Numbered from the stretch's first letter, positions 47,230 to 59,619 are shown. The stretch is 64,000 nucleotides of DNA from Maylandia zebra (GCF_041146795.1 NC_135183.1:15271840-15335839); one strand, 5' to 3'. Translations and numbers: made by a program. The notes: generated from the letters alone by a model not told the origin.

Positions 47230-49295
47230 AAACACAGCAACACATCAGTGCTGACCCACACCAGGACCTTTTTGCTTAAAACTGGCAAATGATTCCAGAT
47301 TAATAATATGGGAGCTCCTTGTCATGCCAGTAACGTGGAAACCATCAAGGACACCCCGTTTTATTAATCTGATTCCAGATTAATAAAACAGGATGTTTTT
47401 TTCATCAATCTTCAATGAAACAGTGACATTACTGATTGGGGGTGTTGTGACTAATGCTACCTTATCATGGAAAGCAAATCCGCAAAAAGCAAAAACAAGT
47501 TACAGCCATATGGAATTTGCAGTGCATAATTCAGTTCAAGTTCTTCCACTGTTATCTTTTTCAATGTCATGTGCCAAAGTAGTGCAAAGAAAGCAAGTAA
47601 ACTCTGCCCCTACAGAGTCGATTATCTTGTTAATAGTGTTACACCCTTGTCTGCGTATAACTCAACATACTGTAGGTCCTCTAAAAAGAAAGCCTCAAAT
47701 CAGAAGTACTAAACTCCCTGGTGTAACTCTCAAAGGCACACCTTAAAGTAAATAGCCCATAAGTTGGAGAGAAAATGGCAGAAATTTAGAAGATCAATGA
47801 TTAGTCTGGAAAAAAAGTTTGCAGTTCTATAAAAAAAAGCCCCCATGTAAAGCTAGAACATCGGACTATTCATCACTGACTGACGAAAAGACGAACAGCC
47901 CAAGATTTCTCTTCAGCACTGTAGCCAGGCTGACAAAGGGCCAGAGCTCTGCTGAGCCAAGAATCGCTTTAAACTTAACTTGTAATGACTTTGTGAATTT
48001 CTTGACAAATAAAATTTTTACCATTATAAATCAATAATAACCATGTCATAGATGTATTACTATTTACAGCTACTTTCATTGATATTCAATTAGACTTTTT
48101 TCCTCTCCAATTAATTTCTCTGAGGTAACTTCAACAATCACTTCCTCCAAAGTGTCGATTACGCCCCATTCTAACAAGACTGCTCAAAGAAGTTCTTCCA
48201 TTAATGCTTTGGTAATGTCTCTGTGGAAACTCTGGGTTAACTTATCGAATTCATAACCAGCTTTGTGTAACCTGATCACCAACCGATGTTAGGGTAAGTG
48301 AATCCAGAAAATGGAAATATACCCTGGATATGTTACACTCACTTTGTAGTAGAGCGCACAGACCCCATCATGCTGCATAACTGCCCAGTGAATACTTCAA
48401 AGTAGGGACTTAGCAGACTAATTGCTGATGTCTTCTCACTGGTCGATACAGATTAGTCATTTAATCCAATTGTTAAAATGTTAATTACCCAATGAAGGTA
48501 AATTATTGTGTCCTAAATGTTTGCACCCATCTGTCACCAGTTGGCGCATTGTTGTGGAGAAATACCATAAATCTGTTAATCTTGGTCTCATCTTTTGTGA
48601 ATGATAGTAGATACAAGTGGCGGACAAGGGCTTTCTCCGAAAGGTAGATGGGCTTTCCCTTAGCGATAGAGTGAGGAGTTCAGTCAATCAGGAGAGGTTC
48701 ATAGTGTCGAGGTGCTGCACGTTTAAGGCATGATTCATTATTGAAGAATATAAATGTTATAAGAGTTTGACATTTTCAATTAAACGGTTCTCAAATCTAC
48801 CTTAATACGCGAGTATTTCTTAGTTTTAGGCTAATGGGTTAGTCTAATTTTCTTCCACCATTAGTGGACTATTAAATCAGTCGCCAGGAACATCCCTACT
48901 TGAAATCCTTCTACTTGCCGAGAACCATCATCTCTCAGAACCTAAACCTCAGCTCCTCCTCCCTCTACCCATCCCTTGTGTTGTTCTTCTTGAATTTGGT
49001 CTCCAGCTTCCTCCCGTACGAGCTCTTGCATATCCTTAGCTTCACCCTTAGATCGTGCGGCACTCTCCTCAGCTCTTTTGTTCCTGGACCTTTTCGTCTC
49101 TTTGTTCTTTCAGGTTACTACTGATCAAAGGCTTATTGTTCACAAAGCATACAGTGCTGGCTGGTCTGATGGTGTGTTCACAAAATTGGACATATTCTAT
49201 TCTTTAGCCAGTCAAACTTTTAAAACCCATCTTCCTATGCCTCCACAGCTTCATCCATCCACCTTCTGACAACTCCCATAGACACAGGTTTAATT
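47230..49295. other. zbtb37 5' intron, left part
   Basis: A near-perfect 15-bp direct repeat, TGATTCCAGATTAATAA, occurs at about 47,288 and 47,369. Otherwise no gene, RNA or intact repeat was recognised. Confidence 0.4.
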
Positions 49296-49297
49296 TA

Positions 49298-50902
49298 CAG
49301 TGGGGCAAAAAAGTATTTAGTCAGCCACCGATTGTGCAAGTTCCCCCACTTAAAATGATGACAGAGGTCAGTAATTTGCACCAGAGGTACACTTCAACTG
49401 TGAGAGACAGAATGTGAAAAAAAAAATCCATGAATCCACATGGTAGGATTTGTAAAGAATTTATTCGTAAATTAGGGTGGAAAATAAGTATTTGGTCACC
49501 TCAAACAAGGAAAATCTCTGGCTCTCACAGACCTGTAACGTCTTCTGTAAGAAGCTTTTCTGTCCCCCACTCGTTACCTGTATGAATGGCACCTGTTTGA
49601 ACTCATCATCTGTATAAAAGACACCTGTCCACAGCCTCAAACAGTCAGACTCCAAACTCCGCCATGGCCAAGACCAAAGAGCTTTCGAAGGACACCAGGA
49701 AAAGTATTGTAGACCTGCACCAGACTGGGAAGAGTGAATCTACAATAGGCAAGCAGCTTGGTGTGAAAAAATCAACTGTGGGAGCAATCATCAGAAAATG
49801 GAAGACATACAAGACCACTGATAATCTCCCTCGATCTGGGGCTCCACGCAAGATCTCATCCCGTGGGGTCAAAATGATCATGAGAACGGTGAGCAAAGAT
49901 CCCAGAACCACACGGGGGGACCTGGTGAATGACCTGCAGAGAGCTGGGACCAAAGTAACAAAGGTCACCATCAGTAACACACTACAACGGCAGGGAATCA
50001 AATCCCGCAGTGCCAGACGTGTTCCGCTGCTGAAGCCAGTGCACGTCCAGGCCCGTCTGAAGTTTGCCAGAGAGCACATGGATGATACAGCAGAGGATTG
50101 GGAGAATGTCATGTGGTCAGATGAAACCAAAGTAGAACTTTTTGGTATAAACTCAACTCGTCGTGTTTGGAGGAAGAAGAATACTGAGTTGCATCCCAAG
50201 AACACCATACCTACTGTGAAGCATGGGGGTGGAAACATCATGCTATGGGGCTGTTTTTCTGCCAAGGGGACAGGACGACTGATCCGTGTTAAGGACAGAA
50301 TGAATGGGGCCATGTATCGTGAGATTTTGAGCCAAAACCTCCTTCCATCAGTGAGAACTTTGAAGATGAAACGAGGCTGGGTCTTCCAACATGACAACGA
50401 TCCAAGACACACCGCCCGGGCAACAAAGGAGTGGCTCCGTAAGAAGCATTTGAAAGTCCTGGAGTGGTCTAGCCAGTCTCCAGACCTCAACCCCATAGAA
50501 AATCTGTGGCGGGAGTTGAAAGTCCGTGTTGCTCGGCGACAGCCCCAAAACATCACTGCTCTCGAGAAGATCTGCATCGAGGAATGGGCCAAAATACCAG
50601 CTACTGTGTGTGCAAACCTGGTAAAGACCTATAGTAAACATTTGACCTCTGTTATTGCCAACAAAGGTTATGTTACAAAGTATTGAGTTGTATTTTTGTT
50701 ATTGACCAAATACTTATTTTCCACCCTAATTTACGAATAAATTCTTTACAAATCCTACCATGTGGATTCATGGATTTTTCTTTCACATTCTGTCTCTCAC
50801 AGTTGAAGTGTACCTCTGGTGCAAATTACTGACCTCTGTCATCATTTTAGGTGGGGGAACTTGCACAATCGGTGGCTGACTAAATACTTTTTTGCCCCAC
50901 TG
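49298..50902 (+). mobile_element. Tc1/mariner element, copy 2 (structurally complete)
   Basis: A 1,605-bp element with CAGTGGGGCAAAAAAGT ends, terminal inverted repeats of about 205 bp, and TA duplications at 49,296-49,297 and 50,903-50,904. The long repeats with similar inner and outer parts suit the Tc1 group with long IR/DR ends. It is about 99% identical by eye to copy 1. It sits antisense in the zbtb37 5' intron. Confidence 0.97.
49664..50686 (+). CDS. Tc1 DD34E transposase, intact frame
   Basis: A 340-aa transposase with no stop or frameshift. Residues 1-55 form a first helix-turn-helix ([20 protein letters not shown]). A basic linker RSGAPRK at 57-63 stands where the family carries an AT-hook-like motif. 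A second helix-turn-helix spans about 65-122. The catalytic triad is Asp153 (WSDET), Asp244 (QHDNDPRH) and Glu279 (PDLNPIEN), giving the 34-residue spacing that defines DD34E. The glycine-rich [15 protein letters not shown] block is present. It would act in the nucleus on the element ends. The start ATG sits in CCGCCATGG, a strong initiation context. The copy may be mobilisation-competent, but nothing in the sequence shows activity. Confidence 0.95.
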   Translation: MAKTKELSKDTRKSIVDLHQTGKSESTIGKQLGVKKSTVGAIIRKWKTYKTTDNLPRSGAPRKISSRGVKMIMRTVSKDPRTTRGDLVNDLQRAGTKVTKVTISNTLQRQGIKSRSARRVPLLKPVHVQARLKFAREHMDDTAEDWENVMWSDETKVELFGINSTRRVWRKKNTELHPKNTIPTVKHGGGNIMLWGCFSAKGTGRLIRVKDRMNGAMYREILSQNLLPSVRTLKMKRGWVFQHDNDPRHTARATKEWLRKKHLKVLEWSSQSPDLNPIENLWRELKVRVARRQPQNITALEKICIEEWAKIPATVCANLVKTYSKHLTSVIANKGYVTKY

Positions 50903-50904
50903 TA

Positions 50905-52268
50905 AAAACAGGAACATACTATGGTGTCAGTAGGACTAGATTATAGTCACCAGGCACTGCATCTATTAACGGCATTCTGCTTCGTATTTGCTATTCCCAA
51001 AGATTTCTATTTCACGATTCTCTGAGTGCCAAGTCTCTCACTTTTGTCTCTGAGCAGTCTTGTGTTTGTCTTTGCCTAGTATGCCCGTGGCTACCTAATG
51101 GTCAGGGAAGGGTTTAATCAGATACAGCCAGAAGTAATGGAAACAGCAGAGTTCCTCCAGCAAGTCTAATCTATGACGATTCCAATTCATCAGATGATTT
51201 TCAATCTTCATGAGGATAATGACATGCTGATTGGACAAAACTGATTTTATTCATGAGCAGCAGAATAAGAACCCTCTGGTTTATTTTATGGTGCACTGGA
51301 GTGTTGTCTGCTGAATCAGGTCCGGAGTTTAAAGTCAGAGTTCTTAGTGTCATCAAGAGGTCTCTTTTTACCATGGCAACTTCTGCTGAACACAAAACCT
51401 GGTTATGAGCAGGTTATGTTCCAACTTTCGATTTAAAATCAGCCGGGCCCTCCACAGTTTTATTCTTTTACTTACAGCATCTTTTCAGCGATTCTCTGTT
51501 GGAGAGTAGGGAATAGCCATGCCTTACTAACATCATCAAATGAAGCCCAACTGTGAAGTTACAGCAGCACAAACGGTCACTGGAATCTGAATGCATTCAG
51601 TTAGTGATGTGCAAACGTATACATGTTTAGTGGTTTTTACGCTGCTGGAATTACAGCCAACAGGGCTAAGGCTAAAAAAGTCATCATCTACATTTGTAGG
51701 CCAATACTTTCCAATTAGTAAGATTAATTTTGCTCTGATCTGGTGATAAACTAAAGTGATTTCCATGTCTCCTGTACAATAGGCGATGGAGGAGCGTCAG
51801 ACGTGAACACACTAACATTCAATGTTTCAGAGCTCTAATGTGCAGCTGTCAACAAAAACACATGGCAAGTTTTAGTTCACAAAATTAACAGTCCTCCTAA
51901 ACATTTCTCTCTTATTTGCAGCACCAGTGTTGCAGCTCATTGTTATATATTTTAATATATTTCTTGTAACTTTTATTACCTGTTTGTCTGCTGATGAAAC
52001 CTATTGGAATAAGCAATGCTCAGCTGCTGAGGAAGAAGAGTCAAAAGATACATTTTCTTTTCCCTGTTTTCTGTGAGCATGCACAGAGCCTGGACCTGAA
52101 AGCCCTGGATAACAAAGGATGCTGATAACCATTATCGCTGGCTGGGCTTTTAGGTTTTGTTAGTCGAGCTAATGCAGAGAAAGAAAGAAGGCTTGGCTGT
52201 GTTAAACTGCCCCGTAGCACTCAGTTAACTATCGAGTTATCCCATCAAAGTTTTCTCATGTTAGTTAT
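50905..52268. other. zbtb37 5' intron, middle part
   Basis: No gene or intact repeat was recognised between the Tc1 element and the hAT-type element. Confidence 0.4.
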
Positions 52269-52277
52269 ACTTTACAC

Positions 52278-53700
52278 TAGAGCAGGGCAATATGGCCAAA
52301 AATATTTATCACGATATATATTTGAAAATTTGCGATAACGATATAACCGACGATATAATTGATGCGAGACAAAATACAACTCCACAACATTACTAGCGCA
52401 AAAAGACAACCTTCCATTTATATTCACTTAAACAAGAAGCTGGTTTTTATGTACATTAAAGCTTTATAAAAATGTAACAGTACAAATGCAAATTGCTTGC
52501 TGAAAGTTTAACCAAAAGGCATTTCCACTAGAGCATAACCATGTATAATATCCACTGAAGTTAAAAAGAGGTGCTTTGCAACATTAAACTGCAGTGTGCA
52601 GTACGCATTTTTCGGACCATAAGGTGCACGGGATTATATGGCACATTAAGCGAAACAAAGCAGTCAGATAAATCAAACTTTATTAAACTCATTCTTCTTG
52701 CTTCCTCCACTTCTGTACCATTGATTCATTAATGTTGAATTCTCTGGCAGCTGCTCTATTCCCATGTTGTTGCAGTATATTAATGACTAACCTCGTATTG
52801 TGGATGGATTATCTCAGTTGTTCTCCTGACTGAACTTTGGTCCGTTTACAGCATCCTGCCATGCGATTGCATTTGTCTCTAACCATGAAGAACCTTCACG
52901 TTAACTTTTATAAGTGGAAAAGTGTTAGTGTTCGTCCTCCAGCTTCACTGTTTATGTTATGCTAACATAGCTGTGTCGCTAGCGATCACGTAGCACATCA
53001 TTATATACCAGCTAGCCCAACTTCAGTAACCCTACAAACGTCACTGCTGTTTAGTTTCCTGTCTTCATTTATGTTGCAAGTGATAGCAGAGCTGTACGTT
53101 TGATTTTTTTCAGAAATCTCTCAGTCAGAACATGCTATATCATGCTTAGGTAACTAGTGAAACTAGCGAGCTAACTTCCGCTAGCTTCCTGCTAACTTCT
53201 AACTCCGTTAAATGTAATAACTTTTGTTTTCATGGATGCCTGGAAGTTAAACTTTATAGTTACACCTCGTAAAGCAGCAATGCTGATCGTTTTATTAAAG
53301 ATGAAAGAATTTAGACAGTTTTTAACTCTAAGTGATGCTGCAGTGTTGTTTGACCTGAAAGATACGGAGTTTAGGACCCAGATTACTCCCAGATTTAAGA
53401 GCATCTTAGTCCGACAAATACGACAATAACAACGGCCGCTTGCATGTTCTGCAAAAAAATGTGCTTTGTTGTGTATCTGACGGACAAACACCAAACCAGT
53501 TCCACATCACTGAAGTTGCACCATTTTTACAAACCAATTCTGGTTCATCTGTTTCACTCAACAATCGGCCATGTGCGTATGAAAACAAAGGCACTGCGCA
53601 TGCGCGTTTTACTCCCATTCTATCGCGATATTTCATTTTCCTATCGTTGCCTAACATTATACCGGTATTACCGTGAACGGTATAATATGGCCCAGCCCTA
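52278..53700. mobile_element. Non-autonomous hAT-type element with internal pogo-like insert
   Basis: It starts TAGAGCAGGGCAATATGGCC and ends with GGCCCAGCCCTA, whose reverse complement is TAGGGCTGGGCC. It is flanked by a perfect 8-bp duplication, CTTTACAC, at 52,270-52,277 and 53,701-53,708. The subterminal sequence is rich in CGATATA motifs. The 1,423-bp element has no hAT transposase. A TTTTTCGGACCATAAGGTGC sequence near 52,608 marks the edge of a second, internal repeat. Confidence 0.9.
52689..52802 (-). pseudogene. Pogo-like / Brinker-type helix-turn-helix fragment
   Basis: The minus strand reads NTRLVINILQQHGNRAAARE, then FNINESMVQKWRKQEE and a stop. This matches the N-terminal DNA-binding domain of pogo-like transposases and POGK-type proteins (a GNRAA.REF......WRKQ motif). 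No catalytic domain follows. It is the remains of a pogo-type transposon carried inside the hAT-type element. Confidence 0.75.
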
Positions 53701-53708
53701 CTTTACAC

Positions 53709-54560
53709 ATATTACACTAATCAACAATTACTATTCACTAAATAACTGCAGTTTTTCTCGGTTTCCTGTCACATTCATTGATGCTGTGTTTTGTAGGTAT
53801 GAAGGGCCATAGACAAACATGCTCGTAGGTACAGACACGTGAAAGGCCTACCTCTACCACACAGGGGACCCAGATCCTTGGTGGCTGCTTTGTGTTTTTG
53901 TGTAGTGTTGTGTCTGCATGGTTGTTATTGCATGTCTGTGTGGTTTTAAGTTTGGGTTTGAGGTTCATCCTCCGTCTGTAGTTTTGCCTCTCTGGAGTTG
54001 TTTTGCAGTCATTCTTCATATTTCTTTTTTTTTGGAAAATGAGTTTTGTTTGTACAGGATGTTCAGTTTGGTGTGACCCCGCTGTTCAGCACTTTCTGTG
54101 ATCAGGAGCACTTTCAGTAAGAAGTCTATTTACGCCACCTCCTCAATAGAAACTCAAGTACTCTATCTGCTGCCAGGCTTTGCATAAAGCAGCTTCACAC
54201 ACTTTTAATTTGTATGAATCTGTACAGTGTGTTGAAACTCATTGCACTGGCTCATTGCGATGTGCAGGGAAAATTTAGACCAGGCGCCAAAATCACACAA
54301 AGTGTGCTTCAGTCAGGGTCATGTTGCACCACAGTCCCACCCAAACCTGCCTGTACAAAAGGCTGACAGACACCAAGGACCTCAAGTTACATCAAGACCT
54401 GATTAACCGATCAAAATGGAGGAGTCGCGTTGAAATGACAGGTCACAGGGTAGATCACCTGTACTCTGATCAGGTCCAGCCTGCTCACAGGACAACTACC
54501 AAACCGATGCGAGTCGCTGTGTCTCGGGGGGGGGGCAGGTGAACCTCCAGGTGTGCAGCC
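53709..54560. other. zbtb37 5' intron, part next to first exon
   Basis: No gene or repeat was recognised. A G-run (10 G) lies at 54,527-54,536. Confidence 0.4.
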
Positions 54561-54570
54561 GGATTCTCAC

Positions 54571-55010
54571 CTGAGGGGGAGGGAGCAGTGAAAAATGCTC
54601 TGGTCTGCTTTCGGGTTGCCGATACTTCAGTTCTGCAGCTTGCTGAGCATCATTAACGGACGGGAGATGACAGCAGCTCGGCTCGGCTCGGCTCGGCCTG
54701 ACAGGCTGCAGCTCCACCCGCGGCTCCTCCAGGCTCCGAGGCTCCAGCGGCGGTAGCGAGCTGTTCAAGACCCCGGAACGACAGCTGAGCGCGGGCTCCG
54801 GTCCGTCAGCAGGCGCTCTGCTGCCATTCCACTGTACCTGCGAGCTGGTTCAGGATCGGCTCAGTGACGGCGGACAGCCCAGACTTCACAGCCTCCTTTT
54901 CACGGCAGAAGGGCCGAGACTGCAGGAAGGAAGGAAAGGGGGAAGAAAAAGCGCGCGGCGCGATGGGAAATGTAGTCCTAGCAGGGCAGAGCGCTGTTTT
55001 CAGCACAGCC
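54571..55010 (-). promoter_or_regulatory. zbtb37: zbtb37 first (non-coding) exon and CpG-rich promoter
   Basis: The minus strand has CCCCCTCAG followed by GTGAGAATCC at 54,570-54,561, a strong donor in phase with the acceptor at about 47,226. The exon is GC-rich and holds four CGGCT units (about 54,676-54,699). A TGGGAAATGTAGTCC at 54,964-54,978, reverse ACTACATTTCCCA, matches the ZNF143/SBS promoter element. Together they mark a CpG-island promoter driving leftward transcription. The exact transcription start is not determined. Confidence 0.65.
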
Positions 55011-55014
55011 TAAA

Positions 55015-56355
55015 CACTACGGTTCCCTGCGTGCATTCGCCCAGAGACCATCTCCTGGTATTTGGAGTTTGACTTCAGCAGACCTAAAGTAAAACAACCG
55101 GACATCCTCACAGCTGGATTCAGAAAAGCTGTTTCTCCTTTCATAAGATATGAAACTTCATAAACCCCGGCATGTGGCAAAAAGCCTTTTAGGTATTCAA
55201 AGTTCTACATTTGTACATTTCAACAACTTTTTCAGACACGGGAAGTCAAATGTACAACTTATAAACACCAGATCATTATAATGAAAATGTATTATGGCAA
55301 GGTATGAAGACTCGAAAGTTATTTTTACATTTTTGTTGACACCCGTAGTGAGTCTACAATAATATAATAATAATAAATAATATAATATTCATCCCTGCAT
55401 GCAGGAATTAAAGGAGAACAAAAAGCACAGATAATGGGCCACAGATTTAAGAAAAGCTAACCTACAGAAATTGGTTTTTTTTAAACGAACCACAGATTTA
55501 GCACACCTGATGGCTGATGAAGGTAGTTTTGACGTTTGGCCATTACAAAGTGAAAGCGCGATCTCCTGTGGTTTCAAAATAAGAGTGTGGAGCAGTTAAG
55601 GGGGGCACAAGGGGCAGCGGTGCCCTGGTTAAAGCCAAGTATCAATGGTACAAAAATGTCTGATTTCTGAGAGGTAAAAAGGTAATATACTGGTAAAGGA
55701 CCTGAAGCTAAGAAGGGAAATAACTGCTGAACTGTCAGGCTTTGGCAGTTTCACAGAGCACATAAATTATATGATTAATTCTGGATTTAGAAATTTGGTT
55801 TAAAAAAAATAAGACTATTAATTTTGTGCCCATTATTACAGTGATAGGTTAAACTGTAGTATCAGTAAAATATGAGGTTGGTGAGCGATCATAACCAGGT
55901 CATTTTATCTTTATTTTTGGCTTAATAATTGAGAAAATGGGCAATGAGAATGACTGAGCATAAGGAATGGGAGGAGCAGGTGTGAACATAGGAGGGCAAA
56001 GCAGAGTACTCAGTTAGTGAAACCTGTAAGTGGAACTGGTAGATAAAACAGAACCCACCACTATCTGGAAAAGAGGAAAAGGCAGGATCTAAACAGTCAG
56101 TCAGATGTAGCAGACTGGACAGTCTGGCTGTAGAACCAGGCTGAGCACCGGACAAATGTGCTGGAGGACCTGGTCGCTCAGTCTGGCTCATCGCCGACAC
56201 CCCTCTACTAACCCCTGCCCTGGCAGTGACACTCCATCGGATGGGGGAAGAGGTCGACCCCTAGCCATTCCAATCCAGTTGAAGAATGGGTCCTGAGGTT
56301 GCTGCCATTATTATCAGAGGAGGACCTCAGCCTCCCTGCAGCAGCAACCATGTCA
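55015..56355. other. Intergenic stretch upstream of zbtb37
   Basis: Searched for C/D-box snoRNAs because, as I recall, mammalian GAS5 lies head to head with ZBTB37; none was convincing. No coding exon was recognised. Confidence 0.4.
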
Positions 56356-56359
56356 TTCA

Positions 56360-56640
56360 GTTCATTTCAATTAAATTTTATGTATATAGGGCCAAATCAC
56401 AACAACAGTTGCATCAAGGTGCTTTATATTGTAAGGTAAAGACCCTGCAATAATACAAAGAGAACAGGGAAAACCCCAACAATCATATGACTGCCTATGA
56501 GCAAGAGCTTTGGCGACAGTGTGAAGGAAAAAGTCCTTTTTAACAAGAAGAAACCTCGAGCCATGACAGGTTGGAGTGAGGGGAGAAAGACTTATAATAA
56601 TAACAAATAATTAAATGCACTCACATAGTGAGTGTAAAAG
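56360..56640. mobile_element. 3' region fragment of the Rex1/L2-like LINE family
   Basis: TATATAGGGCCAAATCACAA followed by GGTGCTTTATATTGTAAGG and AAACCCCAACAATCATATGA matches the 3' region at 25,505-25,760, in the same orientation. There is no reverse-transcriptase part here. Confidence 0.7.
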
Positions 56641-56984
56641 GTGATGGCCCTGATGTAGGGTGAACAATGTTGGACAGGCTGGGCCTCTCCATGGAGGACC
56701 ATCACTGCCTCTTCAGGGAGGGGCAGATGGGACCAGAAGACTGACCCTTCTTCTATGGCTTGCACCCTGGCCCTGAGGAAGAGAAGGCCGACTGCTGAGC
56801 ATCCGCATTGCGGGCTGCAGCCGCCAGCATCGATCAACACCTAAACATGAGATTCAATATGTTCTGGACCTGAGAGCAAAGCTGCACACATTGAGCAGAT
56901 TATATCAGGAGGAAATGTTAGCAGCACCTGTACAATAGAGTCACTAGGCTCAGGCAATTTTCACTGAGAGACATAGTACTTGTA

Positions 56985-57975
56985 TTACTTCCTTCTTCTA
57001 GCTCAAAGTTATTCGCCAAGTGGCAAGGACACTTTGTGCGATGATTTTTTGGACAGGGGAGGAGTCACAGAGACATTTCACCTCAACCTGACAAAAGCAT
57101 GGAGAGAGGCTGAAGGCCAGAGGTGTTCAGGACCCTACAGGTTACCTGAACATAAGAGAAAAATTGTACAGAAGGAATTGGCTGAAATGCTAAAAATATA
57201 GTAATATTAATTAAACTAATGTTATAAATATTATAAGAGTCAGACAGTGCGTGGTGTAGCCCAATAGATTTTGTGGTAAAGAAAGATGCGTCTATACGGT
57301 TTTGTGTTGACTACTGCAAGGTGAATGAAGTCTCAGAGTTTGACACTTATTACATGCCCCAGGTTGACGAGCTCCTGGACTGGATAGGCTGGTTTTTTCA
57401 CAGTACTGGATTTAACTCATTAAAACCCGATGGGAGTGCTGGCTTTGTATGTCAAATTATCGTGACTCTTGAACCACTGGCACAATTTAAAAAAATTCCA
57501 ATTGCTCCTGAAGGCATCAACTCCATCCTTTTTCAGTGATGTTAGGGTCATTACAGTAATCCTAGGCGGGGTGCAACATCCAAATATCTGCAAATAAAAC
57601 AAGACAACACAGCAAACAGCAAAAACAAAACAAAACAAAAACAACTTAAAACAGACAAATGCCTGATAAAATGTCCGTTTTCTCCTTTCATCACACTCAC
57701 TCTCTCTTCTCTCAAGTGACCTTTGCCTTCGTTGGGCTGCTGCGAGACTTGAATTTACCGTAATGACCCTAATATCACAGAAAAGCGTAGAGCTGGTGCT
57801 TTCAGGAACCGCTGGAATCTTTTCAACTGAGCAAATGGTTCAGAAGTTACAGGAGTTACAGATGTTGAAAACAAACGTCACAAAAACCATTCTGGTGCTA
57901 GTGATAAGTTGGATAACCAAAGGCTACTGGCAGAAAAAAAGGGAAAAATGGCCTTCTCCACTCTGTCCCACATAG
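56985..57975 (+). pseudogene. Ty3/gypsy pol (reverse transcriptase) relic interrupted by a foldback element
   Basis: Pieces in order: YRLPEHKRKIVQKELAEML (about 57,140-57,195), SDSAWCSPIDFVVKKD then IRFCVDYCKVNEVS and FDTYYMPQVDELLD (57,240-57,400), and after an interruption TKGYWQKKREKMAFS (about 57,915-57,965). These are the standard N-terminal reverse-transcriptase blocks of fish gypsy elements. No LTRs, integrase or gag were recognised. The frame is broken. Confidence 0.8.
57420..57903. mobile_element. Foldback MITE inserted in the gypsy relic
   Basis: Two inverted arms (about 57,425-57,566 and 57,754-57,900) share GTGATNTTAGGGTCATTACNG, then CTTTTT-rich sequence, then TCAGGANC..TGGAAT and ATGGTTCA-type blocks. 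The arms are separated by about 190 bp containing an AAACAAAACAAAACAAAA run. It breaks the gypsy reverse transcriptase between its F.ST.. and KGYWQ blocks. No ORF is present. Confidence 0.75.
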
Positions 57976-58165
57976 CAAAATTGGTATGGCCCGGATCTGG
58001 CCCACACAATGTGCTTACACATGGCCCACTTACCGCAAAGAATGACGGCCTTTTGGTGGCCCAGATCAGGTTTGCCAGAGGTGGGCCAGCGCAAGGTCAG
58101 TTGCAGACACACTGGTGGTCCTGTACTGGCCCAGAACAGTTTCAGCTGTGGCTCCAGATGTCAGT
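57968..58165. repeat. Fragment related to the GGCCCAG foldback family
   Basis: TATGGCCCGGATCTGGCCCA, GGTGGCCCAGATCAGG and TACTGGCCCAGAACAG resemble the subterminal motifs of the element at 59,398-61,922. It sits just after the KGYWQ block of the gypsy relic. Confidence 0.5.
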
Positions 58166-58329
58166 CTAATGTGTACCTTAATCAAGCCATGTAATAACAA
58201 CATGTACCATATTTAGCACAGATTAAAAATGTCTCAACAAAGGTAATGCAGCAAATTTATTTTGAATTGAATAATTTTGATAATTTATAATTAACAATAT
58301 ATCAATTAATACTGCTGCTGGAACTGTTC

Positions 58330-58530
58330 GGACAGTGAATGGACTGATTCTTATATAACGGCGTTTCTACTCTCAAAGCAACATCAACAGTCGCCCAATC
58401 ACTTTCTCTAAACTGAGTGCTGAGTACTACGTTCAGACACATTCACACTCCAATGATGAATTGGAGAGCAGTTTGGGTTAGTATCGTGCCCAAGGATACT
58501 TGACATGCAGACTGGAAGAGCCAGGAATCA
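58330..58530 (-). repeat. tRNA-derived SINE, minus strand
   Basis: It starts with the reversed tail TGAATGGACTGATTCTTATA and ends in the reversed body/head (GTGCCCAAGGATACTT, CCAGGAATCAAACCACT). The B box is degraded. Confidence 0.65.
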
Positions 58531-58534
58531 AACC

Positions 58535-59390
58535 ACTAACAAACACAAACATGAGTAAACTCTCACAAATAAGTGAACACTCACTAACCTGTCAAACCTG
58601 CATTTGAAACTGTGATGGCCAAACCCATGGCCACACTCTAAAGTCGGTAACTTTTGTATTTTCATTCATTTGAACATAGTAATACATTTTAGTTGCCAAT
58701 AACTTCATTGATTGGTTTGGATACATTTTGTTCTATTTGTAAGCGCGCACATTTAGTTTATTTATGTATTCATACTTCTTCATTTCTTTGCTTTCTGACT
58801 AACTTTTGTCTTTTTATTTCTTACCTGCCATCATCCCTGGGAGTTGCTGGACAAAAGATGGTAGCCAGCGTTTGAAACCATTAAATATGAAGGAAGATAA
58901 TTGGACCACACCACCACTTCCTGCTGAAGGGGGAATGTGTGTTTTCTTTACCTTAAAAACAAAGTATTTGTATTTAATTAAATATTTGAGTTTAGGGTTT
59001 AATGGGGTTTTTTGATTTTCTTCTTTAGTGGTTAGTTTATTAACAAACTAGATTGTACTGCATTGTTGTGATTTATGATTGTGTTTTGTTTGTTACCCCT
59101 CATGTGTCACAATGGTCTGATCAGCCATTATATATACCCTAGTATGTCATTTCAGTTTTAGGGCAATTATGTATGTTTGGGCAGTCATTTGGTTGGTTAA
59201 GGTTGCAGTCTTTGCCTAAGTTCAGCTTTGTTTCTTTGACCTCTTTTATGAGCTCAACATTTGTTAGTCTTGTAAATATAATTTTGTGGGGGTTAAACAA
59301 ATGGAAACTATGTTTTTCTAATAATTCCTAGGCTCCTCCTGTTTTTCAACTCGGTCCATCACAGAAACATTGGCTACCATAGCAGTATAG
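58535..59390. other. No gene recognised
   Basis: AT-rich sequence with only short ORFs, between SINE and foldback repeats. Confidence 0.4.
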
Positions 59391-59619
59391 TATTGCAACA
59401 TGGTATTTGGGTCTTCTAACTAAAATAGGAACATAAAAAGTGCCATCATTGCCACACCTGGACCACACCTGGTTGGCATACACCCTGCCATGACACCAGT
59501 CAGTCAGACGTGCCAGCTTGATGCCGGATCCAGGCCAGACCTGTTTTCTATGAGCCTGGGCCACATAAACCAAACCATAATCAGGCCAGATGTGGTATGC
59601 CATCACATAAATAATAATA

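Noticed and set aside
55015..56355. GAS5-type snoRNA host gene opposite zbtb37
   Set aside because: No pair of C box and D box with flanking complementary stems was found by eye.
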